Assembly: GCA_036788835.1 (NCBI GenBank)
Contig: DAIQMR010000005.1
Span: 1 to 64,000, forward strand
Reading direction: 5' to 3'
Length of the DNA: 64,000 nucleotides
From: JALCSJ01 sp036788835
GTDB taxonomy: Bacteria; Bacillota; Negativicutes; Acidaminococcales; Acidaminococcaceae
Under the pieces are notes generated by a model. It saw only the letters and a program-made list of their open reading frames with translations, was not told the origin of the DNA and did not search any database. This document shows, one piece after another, positions 36,888-46,628 of the stretch; within the stretch, counting starts at the first letter, position 1; the number at the start of each line of letters is the position of its first letter. Made by a program: the position numbers and the translations under genes.

Positions 36888-38159
36888 ATGCTAACAGGAG
36901 CACCTCGTGGCACAAATGATATTTTGCCTGCTTCCATCAATGGCTGGCGCTATGTTGAAGGCGTTATGCGTGATGTTTGCAGAGAATTTGCTTATAAAGA
37001 AATAAGGACACCTATCTTTGAGCATACAGAGTTGTTCAACAGAGGGATAGGTGATACTACAGATGTGGTAGAGAAAGAAATGTATACCTTTATAGATAGG
37101 GGAAAAAGGAGTATTACCCTGCGGCCGGAGAATACTGCTTCCGTGGTGCGCTCTTTTGTAGAAAACAAGATGTATGCGGATCCCTTGCCCACAAAGGTTT
37201 ATTACATCGGGCCCATGTTCAGGTATGATAGACCACAGGCGGGACGGATGAGACAATTCCACCAGTTTGGCATTGAGGCTATCGGTTCTTCTTCGCCGGC
37301 AGTAGATGCGGAAGTGATTTTACTTTCGTGGACGGTCTTGAATAGACTGGGCTTGAAGGACCTTAAGCTGAAAATTAATTCTGTAGGCTGTCCCAAGTGC
37401 CGGCCTCAACACAGAAAATTATTGCAGGATTTCCTGCAGCCTAATTTTGCTCATCTTTGCCATGATTGCCAAAGCAGATTTGACAGGAACCCTCTGCGTA
37501 TTCTTGACTGCAAGAATGAAGAATGTAAAAAATATACTGTAGGCGCTCCAAAAATCACAGATTGTTTGTGTGATGAATGCAAGGAACATTTCCAACAAGT
37601 CAAGGACATCCTTACTGCGGCAGGAGTGGAGTACGAAGTAGACAGCAATCTGGTACGTGGTCTGGACTATTACACCAAAACTGCTTTTGAAATCCAGTAC
37701 ACTCCCTTGGGAGCCCAAAGCGCTGTCAGCGGCGGTGGCCGGTATGACGGACTGGTGGAAGAAATAGGCGGTCCGGCTACACCGGGTGTGGGTTTTGCCA
37801 TGGGTATGGAAAGAGTTTTGCTGGCATTGGAAAAGCAAAACCTGCTTCCTGAAAGCAAGGATGTTTTAGATGTTTTTGCCATTACTCCCAATGTCAAGGA
37901 TCTGCCTTTAGTTTTCAAAACTATTATGGAATTAAGAAAGGCCGGGCTGGCTTGTGATTTAGATTTTATGGGCAGGAGCTTTAAGGCCCAGATGAAGCAG
38001 GCCAACAGAGAAAATGCTAAGTTCGCCCTTATTTTCGGTGAGGATGAATTAAGCAGGGAGGCTGTTGCTGTGAGAAACATGGCTGACAGCAGTCAAACAG
38101 AGGTAAAATTAGCAGATTTGTTAACTATTTTAAATAGACACGAGGTGCAAGAAAAATGA
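36888..38159 (+). CDS. hisS: Histidyl-tRNA synthetase
   Basis: 423 aa class II synthetase. It starts MLTGAPRGTNDILP, the family start, with GGAGG just upstream; an in-frame ATG at 36861 is rejected because it lies before this ribosome binding site. Motif 2 is FRYDRPQAGRMRQF, the histidine-specific block is RGLDYYTKTAFE, and motif 3 is GVGFAMGMERVL. An insertion (about 170-230) carries several Cys pairs (CPKC, CHDC, CKNEEC, CDEC), as in many Clostridia-type HisRS. The C-terminal anticodon domain spans about 325-423. The stop overlaps aspS (ATGA). Confidence 0.95.
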   Translation: MLTGAPRGTNDILPASINGWRYVEGVMRDVCREFAYKEIRTPIFEHTELFNRGIGDTTDVVEKEMYTFIDRGKRSITLRPENTASVVRSFVENKMYADPLPTKVYYIGPMFRYDRPQAGRMRQFHQFGIEAIGSSSPAVDAEVILLSWTVLNRLGLKDLKLKINSVGCPKCRPQHRKLLQDFLQPNFAHLCHDCQSRFDRNPLRILDCKNEECKKYTVGAPKITDCLCDECKEHFQQVKDILTAAGVEYEVDSNLVRGLDYYTKTAFEIQYTPLGAQSAVSGGGRYDGLVEEIGGPATPGVGFAMGMERVLLALEKQNLLPESKDVLDVFAITPNVKDLPLVFKTIMELRKAGLACDLDFMGRSFKAQMKQANRENAKFALIFGEDELSREAVAVRNMADSSQTEVKLADLLTILNRHEVQEK

Positions 38160-39982
38160 GTTTTAAACGAACCAATCACTGTGGGGATTTAACCAAGAAT
38201 GATGCCGGCAAAGAAGTCACATTATGTGGCTGGGTCAGCAGAAGACGTGACCATGGGGGAATTATTTTCATCGATTTAAGAGACCGTTACGGCATTGTGC
38301 AGATTGTTATGGATCCTGAGCACAATCAAAAGGATTTCCATATTGCAGAAACCGTCCGCAACGAATTCGTTCTGCATGTAACCGGTAAGGTGCGTCTGCG
38401 TTCTGAAGATACTATTAATCCGCATATTCCCACCGGGGAAGTGGAGGTTGTGGCAACCGATTTTGCGATATTGAATGCTGCGAAAACACCACCTTTCTAT
38501 ATTCAGGATGGCATTGATGCAGACGAGAATGTTAGACTTCGTTACCGTTATTTGGATTTGCGCAGACCGGAAATGCAAAACAACCTTATCCTTCGTCACA
38601 AGGTAGCAAAATTAATGCGTGACTACATGGATAATCATGATTTCCTGGAAATCGAAACTCCTATGCTGACCAAGAGCACTCCGGAAGGTGCCAGAGACTA
38701 TCTGGTTCCCAGCCGTGTTAATCCCGGTAAGTTCTATGCGCTGCCCCAGTCTCCTCAAATCTTCAAGCAATTATTGATGGTATCCGGACTGGAAAGATAT
38801 TTCCAGATTGTCCGCTGCTTCCGTGATGAAGATTTACGTGCTGACAGACAGCCGGAATTCACCCAGCTGGACATTGAAATGTCCTTTATTGACGAAGACG
38901 ATATTATGACCATGGTAGAAGGCCTGATTTCTTATGTCTTCAAAGGTGCTTTGGGAGTAGATGTAAAGCTCCCTATCAGTCGCATTAGCTGGGACGATGC
39001 TATGAATTATTATGGCAGTGATAAACCGGACCTGCGTTTTGACATGAAGCTTGTGAACATGAACGATGCTATTAAAGCATCTAACTTCAAGGTGTTTAGA
39101 GATATTGTGGACAAGGGCGGTTTAGTTAAAGCCATTAATGTTAAGGGTTACTACAATATTCCCCGCCGCGAATTAGACGGTTTGGTTGATTTTGTGGGCA
39201 TTTATGGGGCAAAGGGTTTAGCCTGGATTATGTACAATCCCGACGGAACCGTAAAATCTCCTATTGCTAAATTCTTCTCTGATGAGGAAATGCAGAAGAT
39301 TCTGGCTACAGGCAAGGCAGAAAAGGGTGATTTACTGCTCTTTGTAGCTGACCGGAAGGCCTCTGTGGTAGCGCAGGCTTTGGGCGCTTTGCGTCTGGAG
39401 ATGGCTAAACGCCGTAATCTTATTGACGAGAATAAACTGGCCTTTACCTGGGTAGTAAGATTCCCCATGTTCGAATACAGTGAAGAAGAGCATAGGTTTA
39501 CGGCTATGCACCATCCTTTCACCGCTCCCTGCGATGAAGATGTGGACAAACTTTTGACAGATCAAGGACATGTGTATGCAAAAGCTTATGATATTGTACT
39601 AAATGGTACAGAAATCGGCGGCGGCAGCATTCGTATCCATAGAAGAGATGTGCAAAATAAGGTGTTCGAGGCTATCGGCCTGACTGACGAGCAGGCTCAG
39701 GAGAAGTTTGGTTTCTTAATGGGAGCCTTTGAATACGGAGCCCCACCCCATGGTGGACTGGCTTTTGGCCTGGATCGCTTGATTATGATTATGGCTAAGC
39801 GTCCTTCTATCCGTGATGTTATTGCTTTTCCCAAGACTCAAAGCGCTGTAGACCTGATGAGTCAGGCACCTAATGCTGTAGATGATAAACAGATGCGGGA
39901 ACTGCATATTAGGTCAACGGTTCTCCAAAAGGAAGCCCAGAAAGAAAGCAAAGAAACAAGCGAAAGTAAAGAAAATAAATAA
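38156..39982 (+). CDS. aspS: Aspartyl-tRNA synthetase
   Basis: 608 aa, bacterial type. The N-terminal OB anticodon domain (CGWVSRRRDHGGIIFIDLRDR) is followed by the catalytic core with ESPQIFK-like PQSPQIFKQLLM, FRDEDLRADRQPEFTQLD (motif 2), the GAD insertion (about 290-420) and motif 3 GLAFGLDRLIM. The C-terminal tail is Lys/Glu/Ser-rich. Coupled to hisS, followed by the 6S RNA gene. Confidence 0.96.
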   Translation: MSFKRTNHCGDLTKNDAGKEVTLCGWVSRRRDHGGIIFIDLRDRYGIVQIVMDPEHNQKDFHIAETVRNEFVLHVTGKVRLRSEDTINPHIPTGEVEVVATDFAILNAAKTPPFYIQDGIDADENVRLRYRYLDLRRPEMQNNLILRHKVAKLMRDYMDNHDFLEIETPMLTKSTPEGARDYLVPSRVNPGKFYALPQSPQIFKQLLMVSGLERYFQIVRCFRDEDLRADRQPEFTQLDIEMSFIDEDDIMTMVEGLISYVFKGALGVDVKLPISRISWDDAMNYYGSDKPDLRFDMKLVNMNDAIKASNFKVFRDIVDKGGLVKAINVKGYYNIPRRELDGLVDFVGIYGAKGLAWIMYNPDGTVKSPIAKFFSDEEMQKILATGKAEKGDLLLFVADRKASVVAQALGALRLEMAKRRNLIDENKLAFTWVVRFPMFEYSEEEHRFTAMHHPFTAPCDEDVDKLLTDQGHVYAKAYDIVLNGTEIGGGSIRIHRRDVQNKVFEAIGLTDEQAQEKFGFLMGAFEYGAPPHGGLAFGLDRLIMIMAKRPSIRDVIAFPKTQSAVDLMSQAPNAVDDKQMRELHIRSTVLQKEAQKESKETSESKENK

Positions 39983-39984
39983 GA

Positions 39985-40012
39985 TTGCAACTTGGTTCAA
40001 GAGTGGTATAAT
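39985..40012 (+). promoter_or_regulatory. Promoter of the 6S RNA gene
   Basis: TTGCAA (39985-39990), a 16-bp spacer and TATAAT (40007-40012) begin 3 bp after the aspS stop; predicted transcription start is near 40019. Confidence 0.75.
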
Positions 40013-40018
40013 GAAAGT

Positions 40019-40212
40019 ACGAAGAGCATACCTGCGGTGTTCGATAGTTATCCTGTGTTTTGAGCCAACACATTTTGATAAGGGAGCCTTGAGCCCCTGC
40101 CGTTAATGACCAGCCTCCTTCGAGTGGACTTCAGCGATGGCAGGTACGGCACCCACCTGCAATTGCAGGTTCAAAACCAAGGATGCAACGGCATTGCGGG
40201 CCTCTTTACTTT
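40019..40212 (+). ncRNA. ssrS: 6S RNA
   Basis: This ~190-nt stretch has no convincing protein gene but matches 6S RNA design. The 5' segment CCTGCGGTGTT (40032-40042) pairs, with wobbles, with the 3' segment GGCATTGCGGG (about 40189-40201), forming the closing stem. GTTCG follows the 5' stem, AAGGGAGCC (about 40080) is in the 5' bubble side, and GGTTCAAAACCAAGG (about 40168) is on the 3' side. 6S RNA mimics an open promoter and sequesters the housekeeping RNA polymerase holoenzyme. Position between aspS and tcdA is the same as for bsrA in Bacillus subtilis. Ends are approximate. Confidence 0.82.
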
Positions 40213-40237
40213 TGTAGGTTTGTAGTAGTGCTAAACG

Positions 40238-40265
40238 GCGGCAATCTCCATGGTTGCCGCTTTTT
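40238..40265 (+). terminator. Terminator of 6S RNA
   Basis: GCGGCAA (40238-40244) pairs with TTGCCGC (40254-40260), followed by T5. The remaining ~100 bp before tcdA hold no recognised feature. Confidence 0.85.
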
Positions 40266-40366
40266 ATATAGTACAAGTTCAACCGCTCAGTGTTACAAAA
40301 GGGACAGGTGCTTTTGCAACACTTTAGCCAGGGCTGGCGCATTTAGTATTATAGGAGTTATTAGAT

Positions 40367-41044
40367 ATGGATTTAAGCAGGGTAGAGATGTTAGTGGGAG
40401 CTGCGGCTCTGGGAAAACTTAAAAGGGCCCGGGTTTGTGTTATAGGACTGGGTGGTGTAGGGGCCTATACGGCAGAGGCGCTGGTCAGGAGCGGCATTGG
40501 GGCCATACGGATTATTGACGGAGACTTGGTTGAGCCCAGCAATGTTAATCGTCAGTTACCGGCTTTAAGCTCTACTATCGGCAAAAGCAAGGCAGAAGTC
40601 ATGGCTGCCAGGCTGAAGGATATTAATCCCGACTGTCAGGTGGAGGCCGTGGCAGAGTTTTATAAGACAGGTGATTTTAGCAAGTGGTTTTCAGAAACGT
40701 TTAGTTATGTGGCTGATGCCATAGACGATGTTCAGGCCAAGGTTGATATTCTGGCTTCTTGTTGTAAGGCAGGAATTCCGGTTATTTCGTCCATGGGTAC
40801 CGGAAATAAACTGAATCCGGAAAAGCTTCAGGTAACAGATATTAGTAAAACCCATACTTGCCCCCTGGCAAAGCGCGTAAGGCACGATTTACGGGCTTTG
40901 GGCATCGAAAAGGGCATAGACGTGGTGTTTAGTACCGAGGCGCCTGTAAAGGCGTCAGAGGGCGTCACGCCGGCCAGCATGGTTTTCGTGCCGGGTGCAG
41001 CAGGTCTGCTGATGGCATCCTGGATAGTGCGTAAAATAGTGTAA
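40367..41044 (+). CDS. tcdA: tRNA threonylcarbamoyladenosine dehydratase (ThiF/E1-like)
   Basis: 225 aa. It cyclises t6A37 of tRNA to ct6A using ATP. The nucleotide-binding GLGGVGAYTAEALVRSG, the catalytic Arg/Asn region VEPSNVNRQLPA and YVADAIDDVQAKV are clear; the C-terminal part contains SEGVTPASMVFVPGAAGLLMASW. Slightly shorter than E. coli TcdA because the C-terminus stops early after the last helix. AGGAG-type site upstream of the ATG. Neighbour of aspS and 6S RNA as in Bacillus. Confidence 0.92.
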   Translation: MDLSRVEMLVGAAALGKLKRARVCVIGLGGVGAYTAEALVRSGIGAIRIIDGDLVEPSNVNRQLPALSSTIGKSKAEVMAARLKDINPDCQVEAVAEFYKTGDFSKWFSETFSYVADAIDDVQAKVDILASCCKAGIPVISSMGTGNKLNPEKLQVTDISKTHTCPLAKRVRHDLRALGIEKGIDVVFSTEAPVKASEGVTPASMVFVPGAAGLLMASWIVRKIV

Positions 41045-41067
41045 CACTAGAGTATTGCGTGAATTTC

Positions 41068-41076
41068 TGATATAAT
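41068..41076 (+). promoter_or_regulatory. Extended -10 promoter of lspA-rluD-pyrR
   Basis: TGATATAAT at 41068-41076 is a consensus extended -10. No good -35 is seen at 16-18 bp. Confidence 0.5.
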
Positions 41077-41107
41077 ATTTATATTTCATAGTGGGAGTAC
41101 TTGTTCA

Positions 41108-41551
41108 ATGCCTTTAATTATTATTATTTTGGTAGTTGTCTTAGATAGAATAACGAAATTGGTCGTAGTTAATAACATGACCGAGAATATGAGCATTCCC
41201 ATAATCAAGCATGTTTTGCATTTAACATACATACTGAATCCCGGTGCGGCTTTTGGTATGCTGGAGTACAGCAGGCTGTTTTTTATTGGATTAACGATGA
41301 TAATTTTGGCCTGTGCCGTTGTTTTCAGGAATAAGCTTAAAACAGAGCCACTCATGATTCAATATGGCGCAGCTTTGTTCTTGGGCGGTGCCATAGGCAA
41401 TGTTATTGACAGAATAGAAACAGGTTTAGTGATTGATTTTATTGATTTTAGAATCTGGCCAATTTTCAATGTGGCGGATATAGCTATTTGCGTGGGGGTC
41501 GGTTTGATAGTATGGTCTGTGATGAAAGAAGAGAGCCACAAGAAGAAATAA
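41108..41551 (+). CDS. lspA: Lipoprotein signal peptidase (signal peptidase II)
   Basis: 147 aa with four membrane helices. The catalytic aspartates are D101 in GNVIDRI and D124 in FNVADIAI; NPGAAFG (44-50) is also conserved. It cleaves prolipoprotein signal peptides before the lipid-modified Cys. The 3' end overlaps the start of rluD. Confidence 0.95.
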   Translation: MPLIIIILVVVLDRITKLVVVNNMTENMSIPIIKHVLHLTYILNPGAAFGMLEYSRLFFIGLTMIILACAVVFRNKLKTEPLMIQYGAALFLGGAIGNVIDRIETGLVIDFIDFRIWPIFNVADIAICVGVGLIVWSVMKEESHKKK

Positions 41552-42465
41552 TCAGTACCCCGCCTGTTCCCAGGGAGGAAGCAGGTGCCCGTGTAGATGT
41601 TTTCCTGGCCAAAGAACTTAGCCTGACACGGGCCCATGTGCAAAAATGCATGGAAGATGGTTTGGTACGCAAAGCTGAAAAGGTTTTAAAAGCTAATTAC
41701 AAAGTAAAAGCAGGTGATGTATTTCAGGTCACGCTGCCGGAACCGGTGCTTTTGGAAGTGGTTCCGGAAAATATTCCTCTGGATATTATTTACGAAGATG
41801 AGGACGTAGTCGTAATCAATAAGGCCAGAGGTATGGTGGTTCATCCTGCGGCGGGAAATTATACAGGGACCTTGGTGAATGCTCTAATGTACCACTGTAA
41901 AAATCTCTCCGGGATTAACGGCGTAATCAGGCCGGGCATAGTTCATCGCTTGGATAAAGATACATCGGGCATTATGATTGTGGCCAAAAACGATAAGGCC
42001 CATTTGGACCTTTCTGCTCAGATTCAGAGCAAGGAAGCGGGCAGAACTTATTTGGCAGTGGTGCGAGGTAATGTTAAGAATGACAAAGGGCGTATTGTTA
42101 CTCAAATTGCCAGAGATGTGAAAGACAGAAAAAAGATGGCTGTGGTCAGCCAGGGCGGACGTGAGGCTATAACAGATTACGAAGTACTGGAACGGTATGG
42201 CCGCTATACAGTAGTGAGATGTCATTTGCTCACAGGCAGAACCCATCAAATCAGGGTTCATATGGAGCATATAGGACATCCCCTGGTGGGCGATCCTAAA
42301 TACTCTCCCATGAAAACATGTTTTGCCATAAAGGGCCAGGCCCTCCATTCGGAGACACTGGAATTCAGACATCCTCGTACGGGAAAAATCATGAAGTTTT
42401 CCGCACCCTTACCTGAGGATATGGAGAAAATAATTGTTAGATTAAGAAATGGTCAATATACCTAA
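41512..42465 (+). CDS. Ribosomal large subunit pseudouridine synthase, RluD family
   Basis: About 317 aa. An S4 RNA-binding domain (about 20-75, ARVDVFLAKELSLTRAHVQKCM) precedes the catalytic domain with GIVHRLDKDTSGIMIVAKN (catalytic Asp), GRTYLAVVRG and GRTHQIRVHM. It isomerises uridines in 23S rRNA. The true start is uncertain: ATG at 41512 overlaps lspA by 40 bp, and a TTG at 41488 is also in frame. Its 3' end is followed by pyrR with a ribosome binding site across the stop codon. Confidence 0.9.
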   Translation: MVCDERREPQEEIISTPPVPREEAGARVDVFLAKELSLTRAHVQKCMEDGLVRKAEKVLKANYKVKAGDVFQVTLPEPVLLEVVPENIPLDIIYEDEDVVVINKARGMVVHPAAGNYTGTLVNALMYHCKNLSGINGVIRPGIVHRLDKDTSGIMIVAKNDKAHLDLSAQIQSKEAGRTYLAVVRGNVKNDKGRIVTQIARDVKDRKKMAVVSQGGREAITDYEVLERYGRYTVVRCHLLTGRTHQIRVHMEHIGHPLVGDPKYSPMKTCFAIKGQALHSETLEFRHPRTGKIMKFSAPLPEDMEKIIVRLRNGQYT

Positions 42466-42478
42466 AGGAGTGAGAGAA

Positions 42479-43027
42479 ATGGGTGTCGCGGTAAAGAAAA
42501 AGGTTATTATGGATACAGAGGCAATGCGCAGGGCTTTGGTGCGTATCGCACATGAAATTGTGGAGAAAAACAAAGGCACAGAGAATATGGTACTGGTAGG
42601 AATCAGGTCCAGAGGAGTACCTCTGGCCGAAAGAATTGCCAAGGAAATCGAAGAAATCGAAAAGGTGAAATTGCCGGTTGGTTCTTTGGACATTACTTTG
42701 TACAGAGATGACTTATCGACCTTAGGTTATAATCCGGTAGTGAAAGGAACAGAAATCAATTTTGATATTAATGGGAAAACCATTGTTCTAGTGGATGATG
42801 TGCTTTTTACCGGCAGAACTATTCGCTGCGCTTTGGATGCCTTGATTGATATGGGTCGGCCCAAATTCATTCAATTGGCTGTTATGGTGGACAGAGGACA
42901 CAAGGAGCTGCCTATCAGGGCAGACTATGTAGGCAAGAATGTTCCTACTGCTAAAAGTGAAACAGTGGAACTGACTTTACAGGAAACAGATGGCAAAGAT
43001 GAAGTGTATTTGGGAGAGATTCGCTAA
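42479..43027 (+). CDS. pyrR: PyrR bifunctional regulator / uracil phosphoribosyltransferase
   Basis: 182 aa. The PRPP-binding loop IVLVDDVLFTGRTIRCAL and the N-terminal RIAHEIVEKN, SRGVPLA are typical. PyrR binds pyr mRNA leader hairpins in response to UMP. Start 42479 is chosen for AAAGGAG 8 bp upstream; an in-frame ATG at 42449 lies inside rluD. No pyr biosynthesis genes or anti-antiterminator leader are adjacent, so its targets must lie elsewhere. Confidence 0.93.
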   Translation: MGVAVKKKVIMDTEAMRRALVRIAHEIVEKNKGTENMVLVGIRSRGVPLAERIAKEIEEIEKVKLPVGSLDITLYRDDLSTLGYNPVVKGTEINFDINGKTIVLVDDVLFTGRTIRCALDALIDMGRPKFIQLAVMVDRGHKELPIRADYVGKNVPTAKSETVELTLQETDGKDEVYLGEIR

Positions 43028-43065
43028 GAGTCTCTCTGTAAATTTTAGAGTAGGTCGGTGTTAAC

Positions 43066-46000
43066 GTGCGATTAAAATCATTTGAAGCTCGTGGCTTTAA
43101 GTCTTTTGCGGACAAGGTTGACTTGGATTTCGAAAACGGTATAACGGCAATTGTAGGCCCTAACGGCAGCGGTAAAAGCAATATCTCAGATGCTATCCGC
43201 TGGGTTATGGGCGAGCAAAGTGCCAAATATTTACGTGGCACAAAGATGGAGGATGTTATTTTCTCCGGCAGCAGTGAGCGTCGTGCCATGGGATTGGCAG
43301 AAGTAACATTGGTCTTTGATAATGCTGACCATGCCTTGCCTGTGGACTTTGACGAAGTGAATATTACCCGCCGAGTGTATCGCAGCGGGGACAGCGAATA
43401 CTATATTAATAAAAAAGCCTGCCGTTTGAAAGATGTAGTAACGCTTCTGGCAGACACAGGACTAGGTCGTGGCAGTATGTCCATCATAGGGCAGAATAGA
43501 ATTGATGAAATTTTAAATGCCCGGCCCGAAGACAGGAGAACGATTTTTGAAGAAGCGGCAGGTATTGCCAAATACCGGATGCGGAAAAAAGAAGCTATGC
43601 GGAAACTGGAAGATACCGGCACCAACCTAATCCGTATCAGCGATATTAAAAGTGAAATTGAATCTCGTCTGGCACCATTAAAGGAAGCCTCTGAGAAGGC
43701 CATTACTTATCAAGGGAAAGCCGATGAACTGAAGAAGGTTGAAGTTACTCAGTTCGTACATAAAATTGAAAATATCGAAGCAATAAAAAACAAACTGGCT
43801 GAAAAGTATGCTGCTCTGGATGAGCAGAATAATGCCCTTGTGACAGATGTTAATGTTAAGGAGTCCGAGAGTGTTGCTCTGAAAGTAGAACTGGATAAGC
43901 TTAACGAAGAATATAACCATCTGCAAACCATTCTGGCGGAGAAGGAAAAGCATATTGAAACACTTCGCGGCCAGGAAGGTATTATGGAAGAGAGAATAAA
44001 TCAAAGCCATAATAATATTGAACGCTTGGGCAAAGCCAAAGAAAAATTAACCCAGCAGCTGACGGCCATGAATGCCAACCTGGAGAATATTGCCAATCAA
44101 TATGACAGCTTGGACACGGAAAGAGCCAAAGCCCAGATTGCCACGGACCAGTGTGCCGAAGAGCAGGAAACTGTTATCGGTAAAATCAAAGAATTAGAAG
44201 AAAAAATCAGCAATTTCCAGTCCAATGTTTTCGCAGGGATGCAGGAAATTGTTAATATGCGCAACAAGATAACTTCTCTCCAGCAAGAGCAGGAACAAAT
44301 TCACAGAAAGAACCAACAGCTAAAAGAATCTATTGCCGAGGCGGAAGCCAAACACAAAGAAGCTGATGAGAGAAACAGAAGCTTTATTGACGAAGGAGAA
44401 AAGCTGGCTGCGGATAGAGCCAATGACAAAGAGCAACTGACCAAAACAGCCAGTGACAAAGCTGTCTTGTCACAGGAATTGGGCGAACAGTACAGAGGCA
44501 GAGATGCCATTAACAGAGAAATAGAAAAAAACGAGGCCCGTCTCAATGTTCTGGAAAACATGGAGAAAGAGCATGAAGGTTTTGGCAGGGGTGTCAAAGC
44601 CGTTATTAAAAACCAGGCTCCCTGGCAGCAGGGAATAGTGGGAGTAGTGGCGGAACTTTTCAAGGTGGAAGGCCCCTATGTAACTGCCATTGAAACTGCT
44701 TTGGGCGGTGCTATGCAGAATATTGTCACGGAAGATGCTTCCGTGGCAAAAGCAGCTATTGAATTTTTGAAGAATACCAAAGCCGGCCGGGCTACCTTTT
44801 TGCCTTTGGATACCATTAGGCCCAAAACTCTTACGGACCGTGACCAAGCGGCTTTGCAGGAACAGGGAATTATCGGCATTGCAGCTGATTATGTCAAAAC
44901 CGATGATAAAGTCCGTCCTGCAGTGGAATTCCTTTTGGGGCAGGTACTGGTAGCGGAAAACATGGATGCTGCTTTAAAGGCAGCCAGGAAAAGCGATATG
45001 CGTCTGCGTGTTGTTACCTTGGAAGGTGAAATTGTTTATGCCGGCGGCTCTATGAGCGGTGGACAAAAACAAACCGGCGCCACCAGTTTCCTTTCCAGAA
45101 AACAGGAAATCGCCAGCCTGGAAGGAGTACTGGAAGACAAGCACAAAGAGCTTCTGGCTTTGCAGGAAAAATTGGAAGTTAAAGAAGATCAGATTAAGGA
45201 ATTAGATAAAAAAACAGAGAGCTATCAAACAGCTCTGCAAAAATATGAAGTAAGGCAGGCAGAACTTACTGCTTTTCTGGAACGTACTAAGGCAGAAAAG
45301 GCTTCCCACATGGAAAATATTAATTTACTTTCCGGGGAAAAGGAAGCCAATAGTAAACGTTTCATGGAAGCCAATGGTGAACTGACAGCTTTGCAGCCGC
45401 AACTGGCCGCCATGGAAGCAGAAGATGCTCAGGGTAAGGCAGAAGCTGACAAGCTCAGCAAAGAACTGGAAAGTGCCAAGCTGGAACAGGAAACCATTAA
45501 TTCCCGCTATCAGGCAGCCAAGATTTCTTTGGAAACAGCTAAAAACAGCACCGCAGTTGTGGGAGAAAGAATGCAGCAGGTTGATGCGGAAGTGAGCAGG
45601 CTCCAACAGGAAATCAGTTCCAATGAGGAAGAAGTGGTGAAAACTAATGAATTAATCACCACTACCGCTAGGGCTAAAGAGGAATTGTCTGTTCAGCAGC
45701 AAGCCTTATTACAGGAATTGAAGAGCACTGATTCAGGCAAGGAAGAATTTCTGGGGAAGCGTCAGGTCATTATCGACAAACAGGCCGGGGCTCAGGAAGC
45801 TCTGGACGAAGCTAAGAAACAGCAGATTATCTGCCAGCAGAAACTACATACCGTAGAGATGGATAAGGTTAAGCAGGTAACGGAATATGATAATGCTCTG
45901 GAGCAAATGGAAAACACCCACAAGCTCACCCCTGCCGCGGCAAGGCAAGCAGGCATTGTTCTGGAGATGAGCGATACTGCCCTCCACAAGCAGGCTGTCA

Positions 46001-46626
46001 GTCTCAACAAGGAAATTGAAGCCTTGGGCCCGGTAAACATCGGAGCCATTGAAGAATACAAAACCACTAATGAGCGCTTCACTTTCTTAGACAAACAATA
46101 TAAAGATTTGTGTGAAGCCAAGGCTAAATTGGAAACAGTTATCAGCGGTATCAACACCGATATGGGTAAGCGTTTCAAAGAGGCCTTTGCTAAGATTAAC
46201 GAATACTTTGCTGCCTGCTTTACCAAGTTATTTGGCGGCGGCAAGGCTAAATTGGTTATGCTGGACGAAAACGATATCCTGGAATCCGGTGTTGACATTG
46301 TGGTGCAGCCCCCCGGGAAGAAGCTTCAGAACCTGGCACTATTGTCCGGCGGCGAGCGTGCCTTGACGGTTATTGCTTTGTTGTTTGCCCTGCTGACTTA
46401 CCAACCGGCGCCATTCTGTATTCTGGATGAAATTGATGCGCCTTTGGATGAGGCTAATATTGATAGGTTCGCCAACTTTTTGGCAGATTATGCCAAGAAT
46501 ACCCAGTTTATTGTTATCACCCACAGAAAAGGAACGATGGAAGCTGCCAACGTGCTCCATGGGGTAACTATGGAGGAATCAGGTATTTCCAGACTCCTAT
46601 CAGTCAAATTATCGGAGATTGATTAA
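43066..46626 (+). CDS. smc: Chromosome segregation ATPase SMC
   Basis: 1186 aa. The N-terminal head has Walker A GPNGSGKSNI (32-41) and the QNRIDEIL region. Long coiled coils occupy about 165-500 and 680-1010, flanking the hinge (about 515-660, with GVVAELFKVEGPYVTAIETALGG). The C-terminal head has the signature LLSGGERALTV and Walker B CILDEIDAPLDEAN. It is the core of bacterial condensin and organises chromosome arms. The start is GTG at 43066, matching the invariant RLKSFEARGFKSFAD. The ftsY gene follows after 2 bp, the standard Firmicute order. Confidence 0.96.
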   Translation: MRLKSFEARGFKSFADKVDLDFENGITAIVGPNGSGKSNISDAIRWVMGEQSAKYLRGTKMEDVIFSGSSERRAMGLAEVTLVFDNADHALPVDFDEVNITRRVYRSGDSEYYINKKACRLKDVVTLLADTGLGRGSMSIIGQNRIDEILNARPEDRRTIFEEAAGIAKYRMRKKEAMRKLEDTGTNLIRISDIKSEIESRLAPLKEASEKAITYQGKADELKKVEVTQFVHKIENIEAIKNKLAEKYAALDEQNNALVTDVNVKESESVALKVELDKLNEEYNHLQTILAEKEKHIETLRGQEGIMEERINQSHNNIERLGKAKEKLTQQLTAMNANLENIANQYDSLDTERAKAQIATDQCAEEQETVIGKIKELEEKISNFQSNVFAGMQEIVNMRNKITSLQQEQEQIHRKNQQLKESIAEAEAKHKEADERNRSFIDEGEKLAADRANDKEQLTKTASDKAVLSQELGEQYRGRDAINREIEKNEARLNVLENMEKEHEGFGRGVKAVIKNQAPWQQGIVGVVAELFKVEGPYVTAIETALGGAMQNIVTEDASVAKAAIEFLKNTKAGRATFLPLDTIRPKTLTDRDQAALQEQGIIGIAADYVKTDDKVRPAVEFLLGQVLVAENMDAALKAARKSDMRLRVVTLEGEIVYAGGSMSGGQKQTGATSFLSRKQEIASLEGVLEDKHKELLALQEKLEVKEDQIKELDKKTESYQTALQKYEVRQAELTAFLERTKAEKASHMENINLLSGEKEANSKRFMEANGELTALQPQLAAMEAEDAQGKAEADKLSKELESAKLEQETINSRYQAAKISLETAKNSTAVVGERMQQVDAEVSRLQQEISSNEEEVVKTNELITTTARAKEELSVQQQALLQELKSTDSGKEEFLGKRQVIIDKQAGAQEALDEAKKQQIICQQKLHTVEMDKVKQVTEYDNALEQMENTHKLTPAAARQAGIVLEMSDTALHKQAVSLNKEIEALGPVNIGAIEEYKTTNERFTFLDKQYKDLCEAKAKLETVISGINTDMGKRFKEAFAKINEYFAACFTKLFGGGKAKLVMLDENDILESGVDIVVQPPGKKLQNLALLSGGERALTVIALLFALLTYQPAPFCILDEIDAPLDEANIDRFANFLADYAKNTQFIVITHRKGTMEAANVLHGVTMEESGISRLLSVKLSEID

Positions 46627-46628
46627 CT

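Noticed and set aside
39882..40106. Plus-strand 74-codon frame
   Set aside because: It overlaps the end of aspS in another frame and the start of the 6S RNA; no domain seen.
40103..40342. Minus-strand 79-codon frame
   Set aside because: It lies over the 6S RNA and its terminator, has no family resemblance and no convincing ribosome binding site.
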